Origin: Lachnospiraceae bacterium
Lineage (GTDB): Bacteria; Bacillota; Clostridia; Lachnospirales; Lachnospiraceae
NCBI GenBank assembly: GCA_011960625.1
Contig: BLMJ01000285.1
Span: 1 to 61,042, forward strand
Direction: 5' to 3'
DNA length: 61,042 nucleotides
Of this stretch, positions 7,666-16,881 are shown piece by piece. Position 1 is the stretch's first letter. Each line of letters opens with the position of its first letter. The notes beneath the pieces were generated by a model. It made no database searches, was not told where the DNA came from, and was given only the letters and a program-made list of their open reading frames with translations. The translations under genes were made by a program, and so were the position numbers.

Positions 7666-8106
7666 ATGTTAAGGGGGGAGTATAGCCATAATATAGATAC
7701 TAAGGGCAGACTGATCATTCCGTCAAAGTTTCGTGAGGATCTAGGGGAGAATTTCTTCATAACCAAAGGAATGGAAAAGTGCCTGTATGTATACCCTGAG
7801 AAAGAATGGAACATCTTCGAAGAGAAGCTAAACAAGCTGCCCACTACGACTGACAAGAAAGCCCGCGACCTTGCCCACTTTTTTCAGGGAAGCGCAATAG
7901 AGGGAGAACTGGACAAACAGGGGAGAACATTATTACCTTCTACCCTGAGAGGATTTGCACATCTGGAAAAAGAGGTGGTATTTATCGGTATGGGGAAGCG
8001 TGCCGAGATTTGGGACAAGGCAAGATGGGATGCGAAGAATGCTGAATTGGAAGAAAACATTGAGGATATTGCATCCGATATGGAAGCGAGCGGATTTAGT
8101 ATCTGA
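7666..8106 (+). CDS. mraZ: transcriptional regulator MraZ
   Basis: A 146-residue MraZ with two SpoVT/AbrB-like halves: GEYSHNIDTKGRLIIPSKFRE in the first and GELDKQGRTLLPSTLRGFAHLEKEVVFIGMGKRAEIWD in the second. MraZ forms rings that bind repeat boxes before its own gene. The ATG at 7666 matches the family start; a GTG at 7654 would add four residues and sits closer to the GGAGG, so the start is not fully settled. First gene of the dcw operon, 15 nt before rsmH. The repeat array just upstream makes autoregulation likely. Confidence 0.93.
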   Translation: MLRGEYSHNIDTKGRLIIPSKFREDLGENFFITKGMEKCLYVYPEKEWNIFEEKLNKLPTTTDKKARDLAHFFQGSAIEGELDKQGRTLLPSTLRGFAHLEKEVVFIGMGKRAEIWDKARWDAKNAELEENIEDIASDMEASGFSI

Positions 8107-8121
8107 TAAGAGGGAGAGGAT

Positions 8122-9057
8122 ATGAAATTCGAGCACACATCAGTATTGTTACAGGAGACAATTGATGGATTAGCCATCAGGCCGGACGGAATCTATGTGG
8201 ATGGCACTTTAGGAGGCGGAGGACATAGCCTGGAAGTGTGTAAGCGTCTGGGACCAAAGGGGAGTATTGTAGGAATAGACCAGGATGCCGCTGCTATTGA
8301 GGCGGCAGGTATTCGACTCAAAGACTTCGGGGAGAAGGTCACAATAGTCAGGAGCAACTACTGTGATATGAAGTCAAGGCTCCATGAATTAGGGATTGAC
8401 AGAGTGGATGGAATCATTCTCGACTTGGGCGTGTCCTCCTATCAACTAGATACGGTTGACAGGGGATTTTCCTACAAGGAGGATGCCGCGCTTGATATGC
8501 GGATGGACACCAGACAGAAGATGACGGCCAGAGACATTGTTAATGACTATGAAGAGAAAGACCTTTACCGTGTGATCCGAGATTACGGGGAGGATAAGTT
8601 TGCGAAGAATATTGCCAGACATATCGTAATGGAGCGCGGGAAAGGGCCGATTGAGACCACGGGCCAATTGACGGAGATCGTCAGGAGGGCCATACCGATG
8701 AAATTTCAGAAGAAATCCGGACATCCGGCGAAGCGTACGTTTCAGGCGATACGTATTGAATTGAACCGGGAGCTGGAAGTCTTACGGGATTCATTGGACG
8801 ACATGATTGGTCTGCTGAAGCCAGGAGGGAGGTTATGCATCATAACATTCCACTCACTGGAGGACAGGATTGTGAAGAGTGCATTCAAGAAGAACGAGCA
8901 TCCATGCACCTGTCCGTCGGATTTTCCGGTATGTGTATGCGGGAAAGTCTCAAAGGGGAGTATTGTTACTAGAAAGCCGATTTTGCCAGGCGAGGAAGAA
9001 TTGAAGGTGAACAGCCGCGCAAAGAGCGCGAAGCTTCGGATCTTTGAGAGGGCATAG
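8122..9057 (+). CDS. rsmH: 16S rRNA (cytosine1402-N4)-methyltransferase RsmH
   Basis: A 311-residue protein of normal length with [13 protein letters not shown] at the start, the SAM-binding [26 protein letters not shown] and [14 protein letters not shown], all RsmH (MraW) hallmarks. It adds the N4-methyl group to C1402 of 16S rRNA. It follows mraZ in the conserved dcw order, with a GGGAGAGG site before its ATG, and is followed by the ftsL-like gene after 40 nt. Confidence 0.96.
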   Translation: MKFEHTSVLLQETIDGLAIRPDGIYVDGTLGGGGHSLEVCKRLGPKGSIVGIDQDAAAIEAAGIRLKDFGEKVTIVRSNYCDMKSRLHELGIDRVDGIILDLGVSSYQLDTVDRGFSYKEDAALDMRMDTRQKMTARDIVNDYEEKDLYRVIRDYGEDKFAKNIARHIVMERGKGPIETTGQLTEIVRRAIPMKFQKKSGHPAKRTFQAIRIELNRELEVLRDSLDDMIGLLKPGGRLCIITFHSLEDRIVKSAFKKNEHPCTCPSDFPVCVCGKVSKGSIVTRKPILPGEEELKVNSRAKSAKLRIFERA

Positions 9058-9097
9058 CAGAAGAAGGCAGGACATTTGACGGGAAGGGGTGACTTAC

Positions 9098-9625
9098 ATG
9101 GCAGCAAAGAATCGCACTAATAAGCAGTACAGAAGACGGGGCAGCCAGACGCCATATGTTTACGGGAATGTGGCAGTGGAGGTGGAACCGGGATACCATG
9201 AGCAGTCACCTGATAGACCAAAGAAGAAGAAGGTAAGCAAGCAGGTTCAAAAGAACAGGAAACATGCGCTTCACATGAATTCTACCTACGTGATTTTCCT
9301 TACTGTGGCAGCAATTACCGCGGTGGTAGTGTGTGTGAATTATGTGAAGCTACAGTCCCGCATTACGGACCGTTCTAAGAATATCACAGCTATGCAGGAG
9401 GAGCTGGCGAATTTAAGAGAAGAGAATAACGCTAAGTTCAATGCTGTGATGGATTCTGTGAATCTTGACGAGATCAGAGAGCGGGCCCAGAATCAACTGG
9501 GCATGGTGTATGCGTCGCCAGAGCAGATTGTGGAATATGATAATCCGGCGACGGATTACGTCAAACAGCTTGAAGAGATCCCGCCTGATGGTGTGCTTGC
9601 CCAGTCAGGGAAACGCAGCAGATAG
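9098..9625 (+). CDS. ftsL: FtsL-like septum formation initiator
   Basis: A 175-residue bitopic protein: a basic, Pro/Lys-rich cytoplasmic part of about 60 residues, one membrane helix (YVIFLTVAAITAVVVCVNYV), then a coiled coil of LREENN type and a conserved end (LDEIRERAQNQLGMVYASPEQIV). This layout and the position between rsmH and the first PBP identify it as FtsL, which joins the FtsQ/DivIB-FtsB complex at the septum. The ATG at 9098 has AAGGGG 8 nt upstream, better than the GTG at 9089. Sequence identity in FtsL is always low, so the call rests mainly on layout and place. Confidence 0.8.
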   Translation: MAAKNRTNKQYRRRGSQTPYVYGNVAVEVEPGYHEQSPDRPKKKKVSKQVQKNRKHALHMNSTYVIFLTVAAITAVVVCVNYVKLQSRITDRSKNITAMQEELANLREENNAKFNAVMDSVNLDEIRERAQNQLGMVYASPEQIVEYDNPATDYVKQLEEIPPDGVLAQSGKRSR

Positions 9626-9634
9626 GGGTGTGAC

Positions 9635-11488
9635 ATGGCAAAGAATACAAAGAATTTATTGCGGACAAAATTTACAAAATTCATGCAGAAAAAGCTAGTA
9701 TTATTGTTTGTGACGATTATACTGGCTTTTGTTATCTTAGTTGGAAGGATTACTTATATCAACGCGTCCAACGGCTCGGACTATACCAAGATCGTGCTGG
9801 ACAGACAGCAGTATGACAGCAGAACGCTCCCTTTTAAGCGAGGGGACATTGTGGATCGAAACGGGACAAAGATTGCCACCAGCGAGCGGGTGTACAATGT
9901 GATTTTAGACGTCCAGTATATGTTGAGCGACGAGGATTACATAGAGCCGACCATAGCTGTGCTTAAGGAATGTTTTGGCATTGAGGAGGCCGCTGTGCGG
10001 CAGATTATCGAAGAGAAACCGTCAAGCAGGTACAGTATTTTAAGAAAAAGCGTGGATTACGAGACGGCGCAGGCATTTGAGGCAATCGATGAGGACGAAA
10101 AGAATTATCCCAATGTCAGAGGAATCTGGCTGGAAGACGATTATATCCGGAAATATCCTTATAACTCCTTAGCCAGTGATGTGATTGGGTTTACGGTAAA
10201 TGGAAATGTGGGGAGCTGCGGGATTGAGGCGTCCTACAATTCCATTCTAAACGGGACAGACGGCAAGGAATATGGGTATCTGGACGAGGATTCTACATTT
10301 GAGCGGACGGTCAAGGAGCCGACGACAGGAAATACGGTGGTTTCTACGATAGATTTGCAGGTACAAAATATTGTGGAGAAGCACATTCTTGCATTCAACG
10401 AGGCACATAAAAATGAGGCAAGGCCAGGAGAAGGCAGTAAGAATACGGCGGTTCTGATTATGAATCCCCAGAATGGGGAGATTCTGGCAGAAGCATCTTA
10501 TCCGAATTTTGATTTGAATCAGCCTAGGGATTTGACGAAATATTATGGGGAAGAAACCATAGCCGCTATGTCGGAGGAAGAAAAGGTGGAGAAATACAAC
10601 GAGCTATGGAATAACTTCTGCGTCAGCGAACCCTATGAGCCAGGCTCTACCTTCAAGCCCTTTACCATAGCGGCTGGGCTTGAGACAGGGATACTGTCAG
10701 GCGAGGAGAGTTATTCCTGCCAAGGAATGCTCCATATAGGCGGTCATGATATCCACTGCAATAACCGCAGCGGCCATGGCCCGCAGTCATTAAAGCGAGC
10801 CCTTGAGAACTCCTGTAATGTTGCGCTGATGCAGATTGGGCAGAGCTTAGGGACAGAAGAATTTACCAGATATCAGGAATTGTTCGGCTTTGGGGAATTG
10901 ACAGGAATCGATTTGCCACGAGAATCTGTAGGGCTTCTCTATGATGCCGAGAACATGGAATCTTCCAGTCTGGCGACCAATGCATTCGGACAGAATTTTA
11001 ATGTAACCATGACGCAGCTTGGAGCAGCATTCTGTTCCTTAATTAACGGGGGAGATTACTATAAGCCCCGGGTGGTGAGGCAGATATGGGATGAGAACGG
11101 GGATTTGGTGGAGAATAAGAATCCTGTGGTACTGCGCAGGACCGTTTCCAAAGAAACCAGTGACATTCTCAAGGACTACATGCTTGGCGTAGTGGAGGAA
11201 GGAACCGGCTCCGCGGCGGCCATTGAAGGCTATGATATCGGCGGCAAGACCGGTACGGCAGAGAAGCTGCCCCGTTCGGCAAAAAATCATCTGTTGTCAT
11301 TTATCGGCTACGCACCTCAGGAGAATCCGCAGGTGATGGTCTATGTAATCGTGGATGAGCCTAATGTGGCAAAACAGGAAGTATGTGCTTATGCGATTCA
11401 GCTTGCGAATGATATTATGAGAGAAGTCTTCCCTTATCTGGGTATTGAGAAAGTGGCTGAGCCTGCTCTGGAAGAAGCTGGGAATTGA
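9635..11488 (+). CDS. class B penicillin-binding protein (FtsI/PbpB type)
   Basis: A 617-residue transpeptidase with a short basic N-terminus, one membrane anchor (LVLLFVTIILAFVILVGRITY), a PBP dimer domain and a catalytic domain. The three active-site motifs are all present: STFK (in EPGSTFKPF), SCN (in ENSCNVALM) and KTG (in GGKTGTAEKL). There is no PASTA domain. It cross-links septal peptidoglycan, probably with the FtsW encoded downstream. It starts 9 nt after the ftsL-like gene. Confidence 0.93.
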   Translation: MAKNTKNLLRTKFTKFMQKKLVLLFVTIILAFVILVGRITYINASNGSDYTKIVLDRQQYDSRTLPFKRGDIVDRNGTKIATSERVYNVILDVQYMLSDEDYIEPTIAVLKECFGIEEAAVRQIIEEKPSSRYSILRKSVDYETAQAFEAIDEDEKNYPNVRGIWLEDDYIRKYPYNSLASDVIGFTVNGNVGSCGIEASYNSILNGTDGKEYGYLDEDSTFERTVKEPTTGNTVVSTIDLQVQNIVEKHILAFNEAHKNEARPGEGSKNTAVLIMNPQNGEILAEASYPNFDLNQPRDLTKYYGEETIAAMSEEEKVEKYNELWNNFCVSEPYEPGSTFKPFTIAAGLETGILSGEESYSCQGMLHIGGHDIHCNNRSGHGPQSLKRALENSCNVALMQIGQSLGTEEFTRYQELFGFGELTGIDLPRESVGLLYDAENMESSSLATNAFGQNFNVTMTQLGAAFCSLINGGDYYKPRVVRQIWDENGDLVENKNPVVLRRTVSKETSDILKDYMLGVVEEGTGSAAAIEGYDIGGKTGTAEKLPRSAKNHLLSFIGYAPQENPQVMVYVIVDEPNVAKQEVCAYAIQLANDIMREVFPYLGIEKVAEPALEEAGN

Positions 11489-11607
11489 CGTCTGCTAAGC
11501 GTCATGAGCCCCTTCCTTGGCATAGCCGGAATATTTGGACATAGGATTCATAACCTTGCAAAAGCGATAATAAATTATACAAACAGCTTTTGTGAGGTTT
11601 TTACATT
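11489..11607. other. 119-bp gap between the two PBP genes
   Basis: The only sizeable gap inside the dcw gene run from 7.7 to 17.8 kb, apart from those near ftsZ. TATACAAA at 11576-11583 is near the sigma-E -10 consensus, but no matching -35 lies at the right distance. A second, sporulation-linked promoter for the spoVD-like gene is possible but not shown. Confidence 0.3.
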
Positions 11608-13332
11608 ATGAGGAATAAAACGTATAACAAGCGGAAGATATTGGTGGTATTCATTGTTGCCGCTGTGATCATCCTGGCGCTGGTGGGGAGGCTTGTCTAT
11701 CTGATGGTTTTTGACGCCAAATACTATCAGAAAAAGGCGGAGGATCTTCACGAAAGGGAGCGGGAGATCAAAGCTGCCCGGGGCGAGATTCTGGACGCCC
11801 GAGGCGAGGTGCTGGCGACGAACAGGACGGTTTGCACTATATCCGTTATCCACAGCCAGATACGGGAGCCGGAGAAAGTGATTAAGACGTTGGCGGAGGC
11901 CCTTAATATGGATGAGGCAACGGTCCGAAAGCGTGTGGAGAAGGTATCGTCCATGGAGCGTATTAAGACAAACGTGGATAAGGAGACAGGAGACAATATC
12001 CGAAACATGGAGCTTGACGGCGTGAAGGTAGACGAGGATTTCAAGCGTTACTATCCCTATAATGAGCTTGCCTCTAAGGTTCTTGGATTCACAGGAGGAG
12101 ATAATCAGGGGATTATTGGATTGGAGGTAAAGTATGAGGAATACCTGAAAGGAAAGAATGGGACGATTCTGACGACGACGGACGCTCGGGGCGTAGAATT
12201 AAACGGTGTTGCAGAGGATCGGGTGGAGCCTGTGGCGGGCAATACGCTGCAGATCAGTCTGGACTATAACATCCAGATGTATGCCCAGCAGATGGCGGAA
12301 AAGGTCATGGAGGAAAAGCAGGCGGATAAAGTGGGAATCCTCTTGATGAATCCCCAGAACGGAGAGATTCTTGCCATGGTTAATGTGCCGGAGTTTAATC
12401 TCAACGACCCATTTACGCTGAATACAGGCGCGGACACCTCTTCACTATCGGATGAGGATCGTCAGAATGCACTGAATCAGATGTGGAGAAACGGGTGCAT
12501 CAATGATACCTACGAACCAGGCTCCACTTTCAAGGCAATCACAGCGTCCGCCTGCTTAGAGGCAGGAGCGGTAAAGCTTGAGGATACGTTTAGCTGCCCT
12601 GGCTACCGTGTGGTGGAAGACCGGAAAATCCGCTGCCACAAGGTTGGAGGCCATGGGGGAGAGAATTTCGTACAGGGTATCCAAAATTCCTGTAATCCAG
12701 TATTCATTGATATCGGGCTTCGACTTGGAACAGATAATTTCTACAAGTATTTTCGGCAGTTCGGAATGATGGAGCCGACTGGAGTAGACCTTCCGGGAGA
12801 GGCGGGAACCATTATGCATAAGAAAGAAAATGTGGGAATGGTGGAATTGGCCACTATGAGCTTTGGGCAGTCTTTTCAGGTGACGCCTATGCAGATGGCC
12901 ACGACCTTCAGCGCTTTGATAAATGGAGGCAGGAGGGTGACGCCCCATTTTGGAGTTCGAATCCTGGATACAGAGGGGAAAGAGGTTGAGAAGTTTAAGT
13001 ACGAAGAGAAGAAGGGGATTGTGTCTGAGGAGACATCGGCCACCATGCGGATGCTGCTGGAAAGTGTTGTGTCTGAGGGGTCTGGGAAAAATGCGTATAT
13101 TGAGGGATATTCCATCGGAGGTAAGACGGCCACTTCCCAGACGTTGCCAAGAAGTGCGAACAAATATATTTCTTCATTTATTGGATTTGCACCGGCGGAC
13201 GACCCGCAGATACTTGGAATGTGTGTAATTTACAATCCTCAGGGAATCTATTATGGGGGAACGATTGCGGCGCCTGTGGTTCGAAATATATTTGAGAGCA
13301 TATTGCCTTATCTTGGCATTGAAAAAGAATAG
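11608..13332 (+). CDS. spoVD: SpoVD-like class B penicillin-binding protein with a KTA third motif
   Basis: A 574-residue class B PBP with a membrane anchor (ILVVFIVAAVIILALVGRLVYLMVF), dimer domain and transpeptidase domain. Motifs are STFK (EPGSTFKAI), SCN (QNSCNPVFI) and, in place of the usual KTG, KTA (GGKTATSQTL). The second PBP of the dcw cluster in Firmicutes is SpoVD, which makes the spore cortex with SpoVE. No PASTA domain follows, unlike Bacillus SpoVD. The Gly-to-Ala change sits on the strand beside the active site and may affect beta-lactam binding. The ribosome binding site is weak. Confidence 0.88.
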   Translation: MRNKTYNKRKILVVFIVAAVIILALVGRLVYLMVFDAKYYQKKAEDLHEREREIKAARGEILDARGEVLATNRTVCTISVIHSQIREPEKVIKTLAEALNMDEATVRKRVEKVSSMERIKTNVDKETGDNIRNMELDGVKVDEDFKRYYPYNELASKVLGFTGGDNQGIIGLEVKYEEYLKGKNGTILTTTDARGVELNGVAEDRVEPVAGNTLQISLDYNIQMYAQQMAEKVMEEKQADKVGILLMNPQNGEILAMVNVPEFNLNDPFTLNTGADTSSLSDEDRQNALNQMWRNGCINDTYEPGSTFKAITASACLEAGAVKLEDTFSCPGYRVVEDRKIRCHKVGGHGGENFVQGIQNSCNPVFIDIGLRLGTDNFYKYFRQFGMMEPTGVDLPGEAGTIMHKKENVGMVELATMSFGQSFQVTPMQMATTFSALINGGRRVTPHFGVRILDTEGKEVEKFKYEEKKGIVSEETSATMRMLLESVVSEGSGKNAYIEGYSIGGKTATSQTLPRSANKYISSFIGFAPADDPQILGMCVIYNPQGIYYGGTIAAPVVRNIFESILPYLGIEKE

Positions 13333-13396
13333 GAAATGAAGTATACTAGGATAGTTAAGGAGTTGTAATTAACGAAAGAGATAAAGAGGTGGATGT

Positions 13397-14353
13397 ATGG
13401 ATTATAGTGTATTGATTCCAGTATTGATCGCATTTGCGCTTAGTGTGGCGATGGGACCGCTGATTATCCCAGTGCTCAGGAAATTGAAGATGGGCCAGAC
13501 GGAACGGGAGGAGGGTGTGAAGTCACATCTGAAAAAAGCAGGTACGCCGACCATGGGCGGTGTAATTATCCTTTTAAGCGTGGTGGTCACTTCGGTTATT
13601 TATATTAAGGATTATCCGAAGATTATCCCAATCTTGTTTGTGACCCTTGGCTTTGGGCTGATTGGTTTTCTGGATGATTATCTGAAGGTTGTGATGAAGC
13701 GTTCCGACGGTCTGTTCCCAAAGCAGAAGATGGCTCTTCAGATTGTGGTGACGTCAATTTTTGCATTTTATATCATAAAGTTTACGGACGTATCCCTGGC
13801 CATGCTGATTCCATTTACAGGAGGAAAGTACTGGAATATTGGGTGGCTTGCGATTCCGCTGATGTTTTTTGCCGTGATTGGGACTGTGAACGGTGTGAAT
13901 TTCACGGATGGGTTAGACGGGCTTGCATCTAGCGTAACCGTTTTAGTCGCCACATTTTTTACAGTGGTTGCCATTGGAACCCACAGTGGGGTTGAGCCGA
14001 TTACATGTGCGGTAGTGGGCGCGCTGCTTGGCTTTCTTCTGTTTAACGTATATCCTGCAAGTGTATTTATGGGTGATACCGGCTCCCTTGCCCTGGGAGG
14101 GTTTGTTGCTTCGACGGCTTATATGCTGCAGATGCCCATTTTTATCCTTATCGTGGGGCTTATCTATCTGGTTGAAGTGTTGTCGGTTATGATACAAGTG
14201 ACTTATTTTAAGAAGACAGGCGGTAAGCGCATCTTTAAGATGGCACCCATACATCATCATTTTGAGCTGTGCGGATGGTCAGAGACGCGGGTGGTAGCGG
14301 TATTTTCAATTATCACGGCGCTTTTGTGCCTGATTGCGCTGATGGCTATGTAG
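13397..14353 (+). CDS. mraY: phospho-N-acetylmuramoyl-pentapeptide-transferase MraY
   Basis: A 318-residue multi-span membrane enzyme that makes lipid I from UDP-MurNAc-pentapeptide and undecaprenyl phosphate. MraY signatures are seen: KAGTPTMGGVIIL, GFLDDYLK, VNGVNFTDGLDGLASS, VFMGDTGSLALGG and the magnesium-site APIHHHFE. It has an AGAGGTGG-type site before the ATG. It lies between the SpoVD-like gene and murD in the standard order. Confidence 0.96.
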   Translation: MDYSVLIPVLIAFALSVAMGPLIIPVLRKLKMGQTEREEGVKSHLKKAGTPTMGGVIILLSVVVTSVIYIKDYPKIIPILFVTLGFGLIGFLDDYLKVVMKRSDGLFPKQKMALQIVVTSIFAFYIIKFTDVSLAMLIPFTGGKYWNIGWLAIPLMFFAVIGTVNGVNFTDGLDGLASSVTVLVATFFTVVAIGTHSGVEPITCAVVGALLGFLLFNVYPASVFMGDTGSLALGGFVASTAYMLQMPIFILIVGLIYLVEVLSVMIQVTYFKKTGGKRIFKMAPIHHHFELCGWSETRVVAVFSIITALLCLIALMAM

Positions 14354-14368
14354 GAGGAGACATGGAAT

Positions 14369-15718
14369 ATGGAAGTAACGAAGAAGAAGGTTCTGGTATT
14401 CGGTTCCGGAATCAGCGGAATCGGCGCGGCAAAGCTTTTGGAGGCGCAAGGGGCAAAGGTGACGCTTTACGATGGCAATGAGAAGCTCCTTGTAGACGAG
14501 GTTCGTAAGAAACTAGGAAAAGAAAGTAAGGCGGAAATTTTTCTCGGTGCATTTCCCGAGGATCTGTACGATACTTTGGATATCGCAATCCTTAGTCCGG
14601 GAGTGCCGACGGATATTCCCATTGTGAATCGGATGCGGGAACAGGGGATACTGATTACAGGAGAGGTGGAGCTTGCCTATGAATCTGGGAAGGGGGATGT
14701 GCTTGCCATCACCGGAACCAACGGAAAGACAACCACTACGGCTCTTCTTGGTGAAATTATGGGGAATTATAAGAAGACTTTCGTGGTAGGGAATATCGGC
14801 AATCCTTATACCACGGCGGCTCCCGAGATGGATGAGGCTTCCGTCACGGTTGCAGAGATGAGCAGCTTCCAGTTGGAGACAATCATAGATTTTCGTCCGA
14901 AGGTCAGCGCTATTTTGAACTTTACGCCGGATCACTTGAATCGCCATCATACCATGGAAGCTTATGTGAGCGCGAAGAAGAATATAGCTAGGAATCAGAC
15001 GAAGGAAGATTACTGTATCCTGAATTATGAGGACCCTCTTACTAGGGAATTTGGTGAAAATATACAGGCACAGGTTCTATATTTCAGCAGCCAGCGTAAA
15101 CTAGAAAAGGGAATCTATCTAGATGACGGCAATATTATCTACAAAAACGGGGAAGAGCTTCTGATCTGTAGGGTGGAGGATCTGAATCTTCTGGGAACCC
15201 ACAATTATGAAAATGTCATGGCAGCTGCGGCAATGGCGCTAGTGTACGGTGTGCCTGCCAAGATAGTCATAAAGAGCGTACTGGCGTTTAAGGGCGTGGA
15301 GCATCGAATTGAGTATGTGACGGAGAAGAACGGGGTTGTATATTATAATGACTCTAAGGGGACGAATCCAGACGCCGCTATCAAGGGAATCCAGGCAATG
15401 AACCGTCCAACGGTGCTGATTGGCGGTGGTTATGATAAGGATTCTGTATATACAGATTGGATTAATAGTTTTGACGGAAAAGTAAAGAAGCTGATTCTGG
15501 TGGGAGCGACTAGGGAGAAGATTGCAAGGGACGCGCTTTCCTGTGGATTCTCGGACTATCAGTTTGCAGAAACCTTCGAGGAAGCTGTGCTTACGGCCGC
15601 GGCTTTGGCAAAAGAGGGAGATGCGGTGCTTCTGTCGCCTGCCTGTGCAAGCTGGGGTATGTTTCCGAACTATGAGGTACGCGGAGAGAAATTTAAAGAG
15701 ATTGTAAATTCCTTATAA
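14369..15718 (+). CDS. murD: UDP-N-acetylmuramoyl-L-alanine--D-glutamate ligase MurD
   Basis: A 449-residue Mur ligase. It has the N-terminal Rossmann part (VLVFGSGISGIGAAKLLEAQG), the ATP site ITGTNGKTTTTALLGE, the DHLNRHHTMEAY segment and the C-terminal NDSKGTNPDAAIKGIQA and SPACASWGMFPNYEVRG blocks. It adds D-glutamate in the cytoplasmic steps of peptidoglycan synthesis. GGAGGAG lies 8 nt before the ATG, 15 nt after mraY. Confidence 0.96.
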   Translation: MEVTKKKVLVFGSGISGIGAAKLLEAQGAKVTLYDGNEKLLVDEVRKKLGKESKAEIFLGAFPEDLYDTLDIAILSPGVPTDIPIVNRMREQGILITGEVELAYESGKGDVLAITGTNGKTTTTALLGEIMGNYKKTFVVGNIGNPYTTAAPEMDEASVTVAEMSSFQLETIIDFRPKVSAILNFTPDHLNRHHTMEAYVSAKKNIARNQTKEDYCILNYEDPLTREFGENIQAQVLYFSSQRKLEKGIYLDDGNIIYKNGEELLICRVEDLNLLGTHNYENVMAAAAMALVYGVPAKIVIKSVLAFKGVEHRIEYVTEKNGVVYYNDSKGTNPDAAIKGIQAMNRPTVLIGGGYDKDSVYTDWINSFDGKVKKLILVGATREKIARDALSCGFSDYQFAETFEEAVLTAAALAKEGDAVLLSPACASWGMFPNYEVRGEKFKEIVNSL

Positions 15719-15731
15719 GGAGTGGCACATA

Positions 15732-16868
15732 TTGACACAGTCTAAGAATAGAAGGTATACCCAAGGGCAGCAAGCCTCTTCGGGGACTGGCGGACTTCGT
15801 CCGTTAAGGTATGATTATACGCTTCTTACCGCGTTATTTCTGCTTGTAATCACGGGACTGGTTATTCTATACAGTACCAGCGCGTACAATGGCGACGTGA
15901 AGTTCCATGATTCATTTTATTACCTAAAGAAGCAGGTATTTGCGACATCGCTTGGAATCGCTGGGATGTTCGTGGTTGCTAATATGGATTATCATGTATG
16001 GCGGCATTTTGCTGTGCTTGGATATCTGACGGCGATCCTTTTGTCAGTGGCAGTCTTGTTCATAGGTGATGAGATTAACGGTTCCAAAAGATGGCTGTCT
16101 TTGGGACCCTTTTCTTTTCAGCCATCGGAATTTGCCAAGGTTGCGCTGATTCTATTCCTTGCCCAGATGGTGACGAAGAATGTGAAGAATATTGGGAAAA
16201 TGCGTACCATGATGAAAATCATGGTAATGATTCTTCCGGTGGTGGGTCTTGTAGGGGCAAGCAACTTAAGTACCGCGATTATTATCCTTGGAATCGGTGT
16301 TATCCTAATCTTTGTGGCAAGTCCCAAGTATGGACAGTTTATTTTCATGGGGCTTCTTGGGGTTGGTTTCATGGCTGTGTTCCTTGCACTGGAGAGCTAT
16401 CGTCTGGAACGGCTGGCAATCTGGCGGAACCCGGAGGCTTATGAGAAAGGATATCAGACGCTTCAGGGATTGTATGCCATTGGGTCAGGAGGCTTGTTTG
16501 GGCGAGGTCTTGGGGAGAGCATCCAGAAGCTGGGCTTTGTTCCGGAGGCGCAGAATGACATGATCTTCTCCATTATCTGTGAGGAGCTGGGCTTGTTTGG
16601 AGCTGGATTTGTGCTGATACTGTTTTTGATTCTAATTTGGCGCTTTTTTGTGATTGCTACCCATGCAAGCGACCTGTTCGGCGCGCTGATTGCCACGGGA
16701 GCTATGGGGCATATGATGATACAGGTGATCTTAAATATCGCCGTGGTTACGAATACGATACCAAATACGGGAATTACATTGCCCTTCATCAGTTATGGCG
16801 GGACTTCGGTTATGTTTCTTTTGGTGGAAATGGGGCTTGTACTCAGCGTATCAGCTTTCGTAAAATAG
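15732..16868 (+). CDS. FtsW/SpoVE peptidoglycan glycosyltransferase of the dcw cluster
   Basis: A 378-residue SEDS protein beginning at a TTG with AAGGAG about 9 nt upstream. Landmarks are LVILYSTSAYNG, SKRWLSLGPFSFQPSEFAKVA, PEAQNDMIFSIICEELG (catalytic Asp in QND) and ITLPFISYGGTSVM. It polymerises lipid II. It follows murD as spoVE does in Bacillus, so it may be the sporulation SEDS partner of the SpoVD-like PBP, the division FtsW, or both. It is a clear paralogue of the protein at 4839-6056. The usual murG does not follow; ftsQ starts 13 nt later. Confidence 0.92.
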   Translation: MTQSKNRRYTQGQQASSGTGGLRPLRYDYTLLTALFLLVITGLVILYSTSAYNGDVKFHDSFYYLKKQVFATSLGIAGMFVVANMDYHVWRHFAVLGYLTAILLSVAVLFIGDEINGSKRWLSLGPFSFQPSEFAKVALILFLAQMVTKNVKNIGKMRTMMKIMVMILPVVGLVGASNLSTAIIILGIGVILIFVASPKYGQFIFMGLLGVGFMAVFLALESYRLERLAIWRNPEAYEKGYQTLQGLYAIGSGGLFGRGLGESIQKLGFVPEAQNDMIFSIICEELGLFGAGFVLILFLILIWRFFVIATHASDLFGALIATGAMGHMMIQVILNIAVVTNTIPNTGITLPFISYGGTSVMFLLVEMGLVLSVSAFVK

Positions 16869-16881
16869 GGAGTATGAGAAG

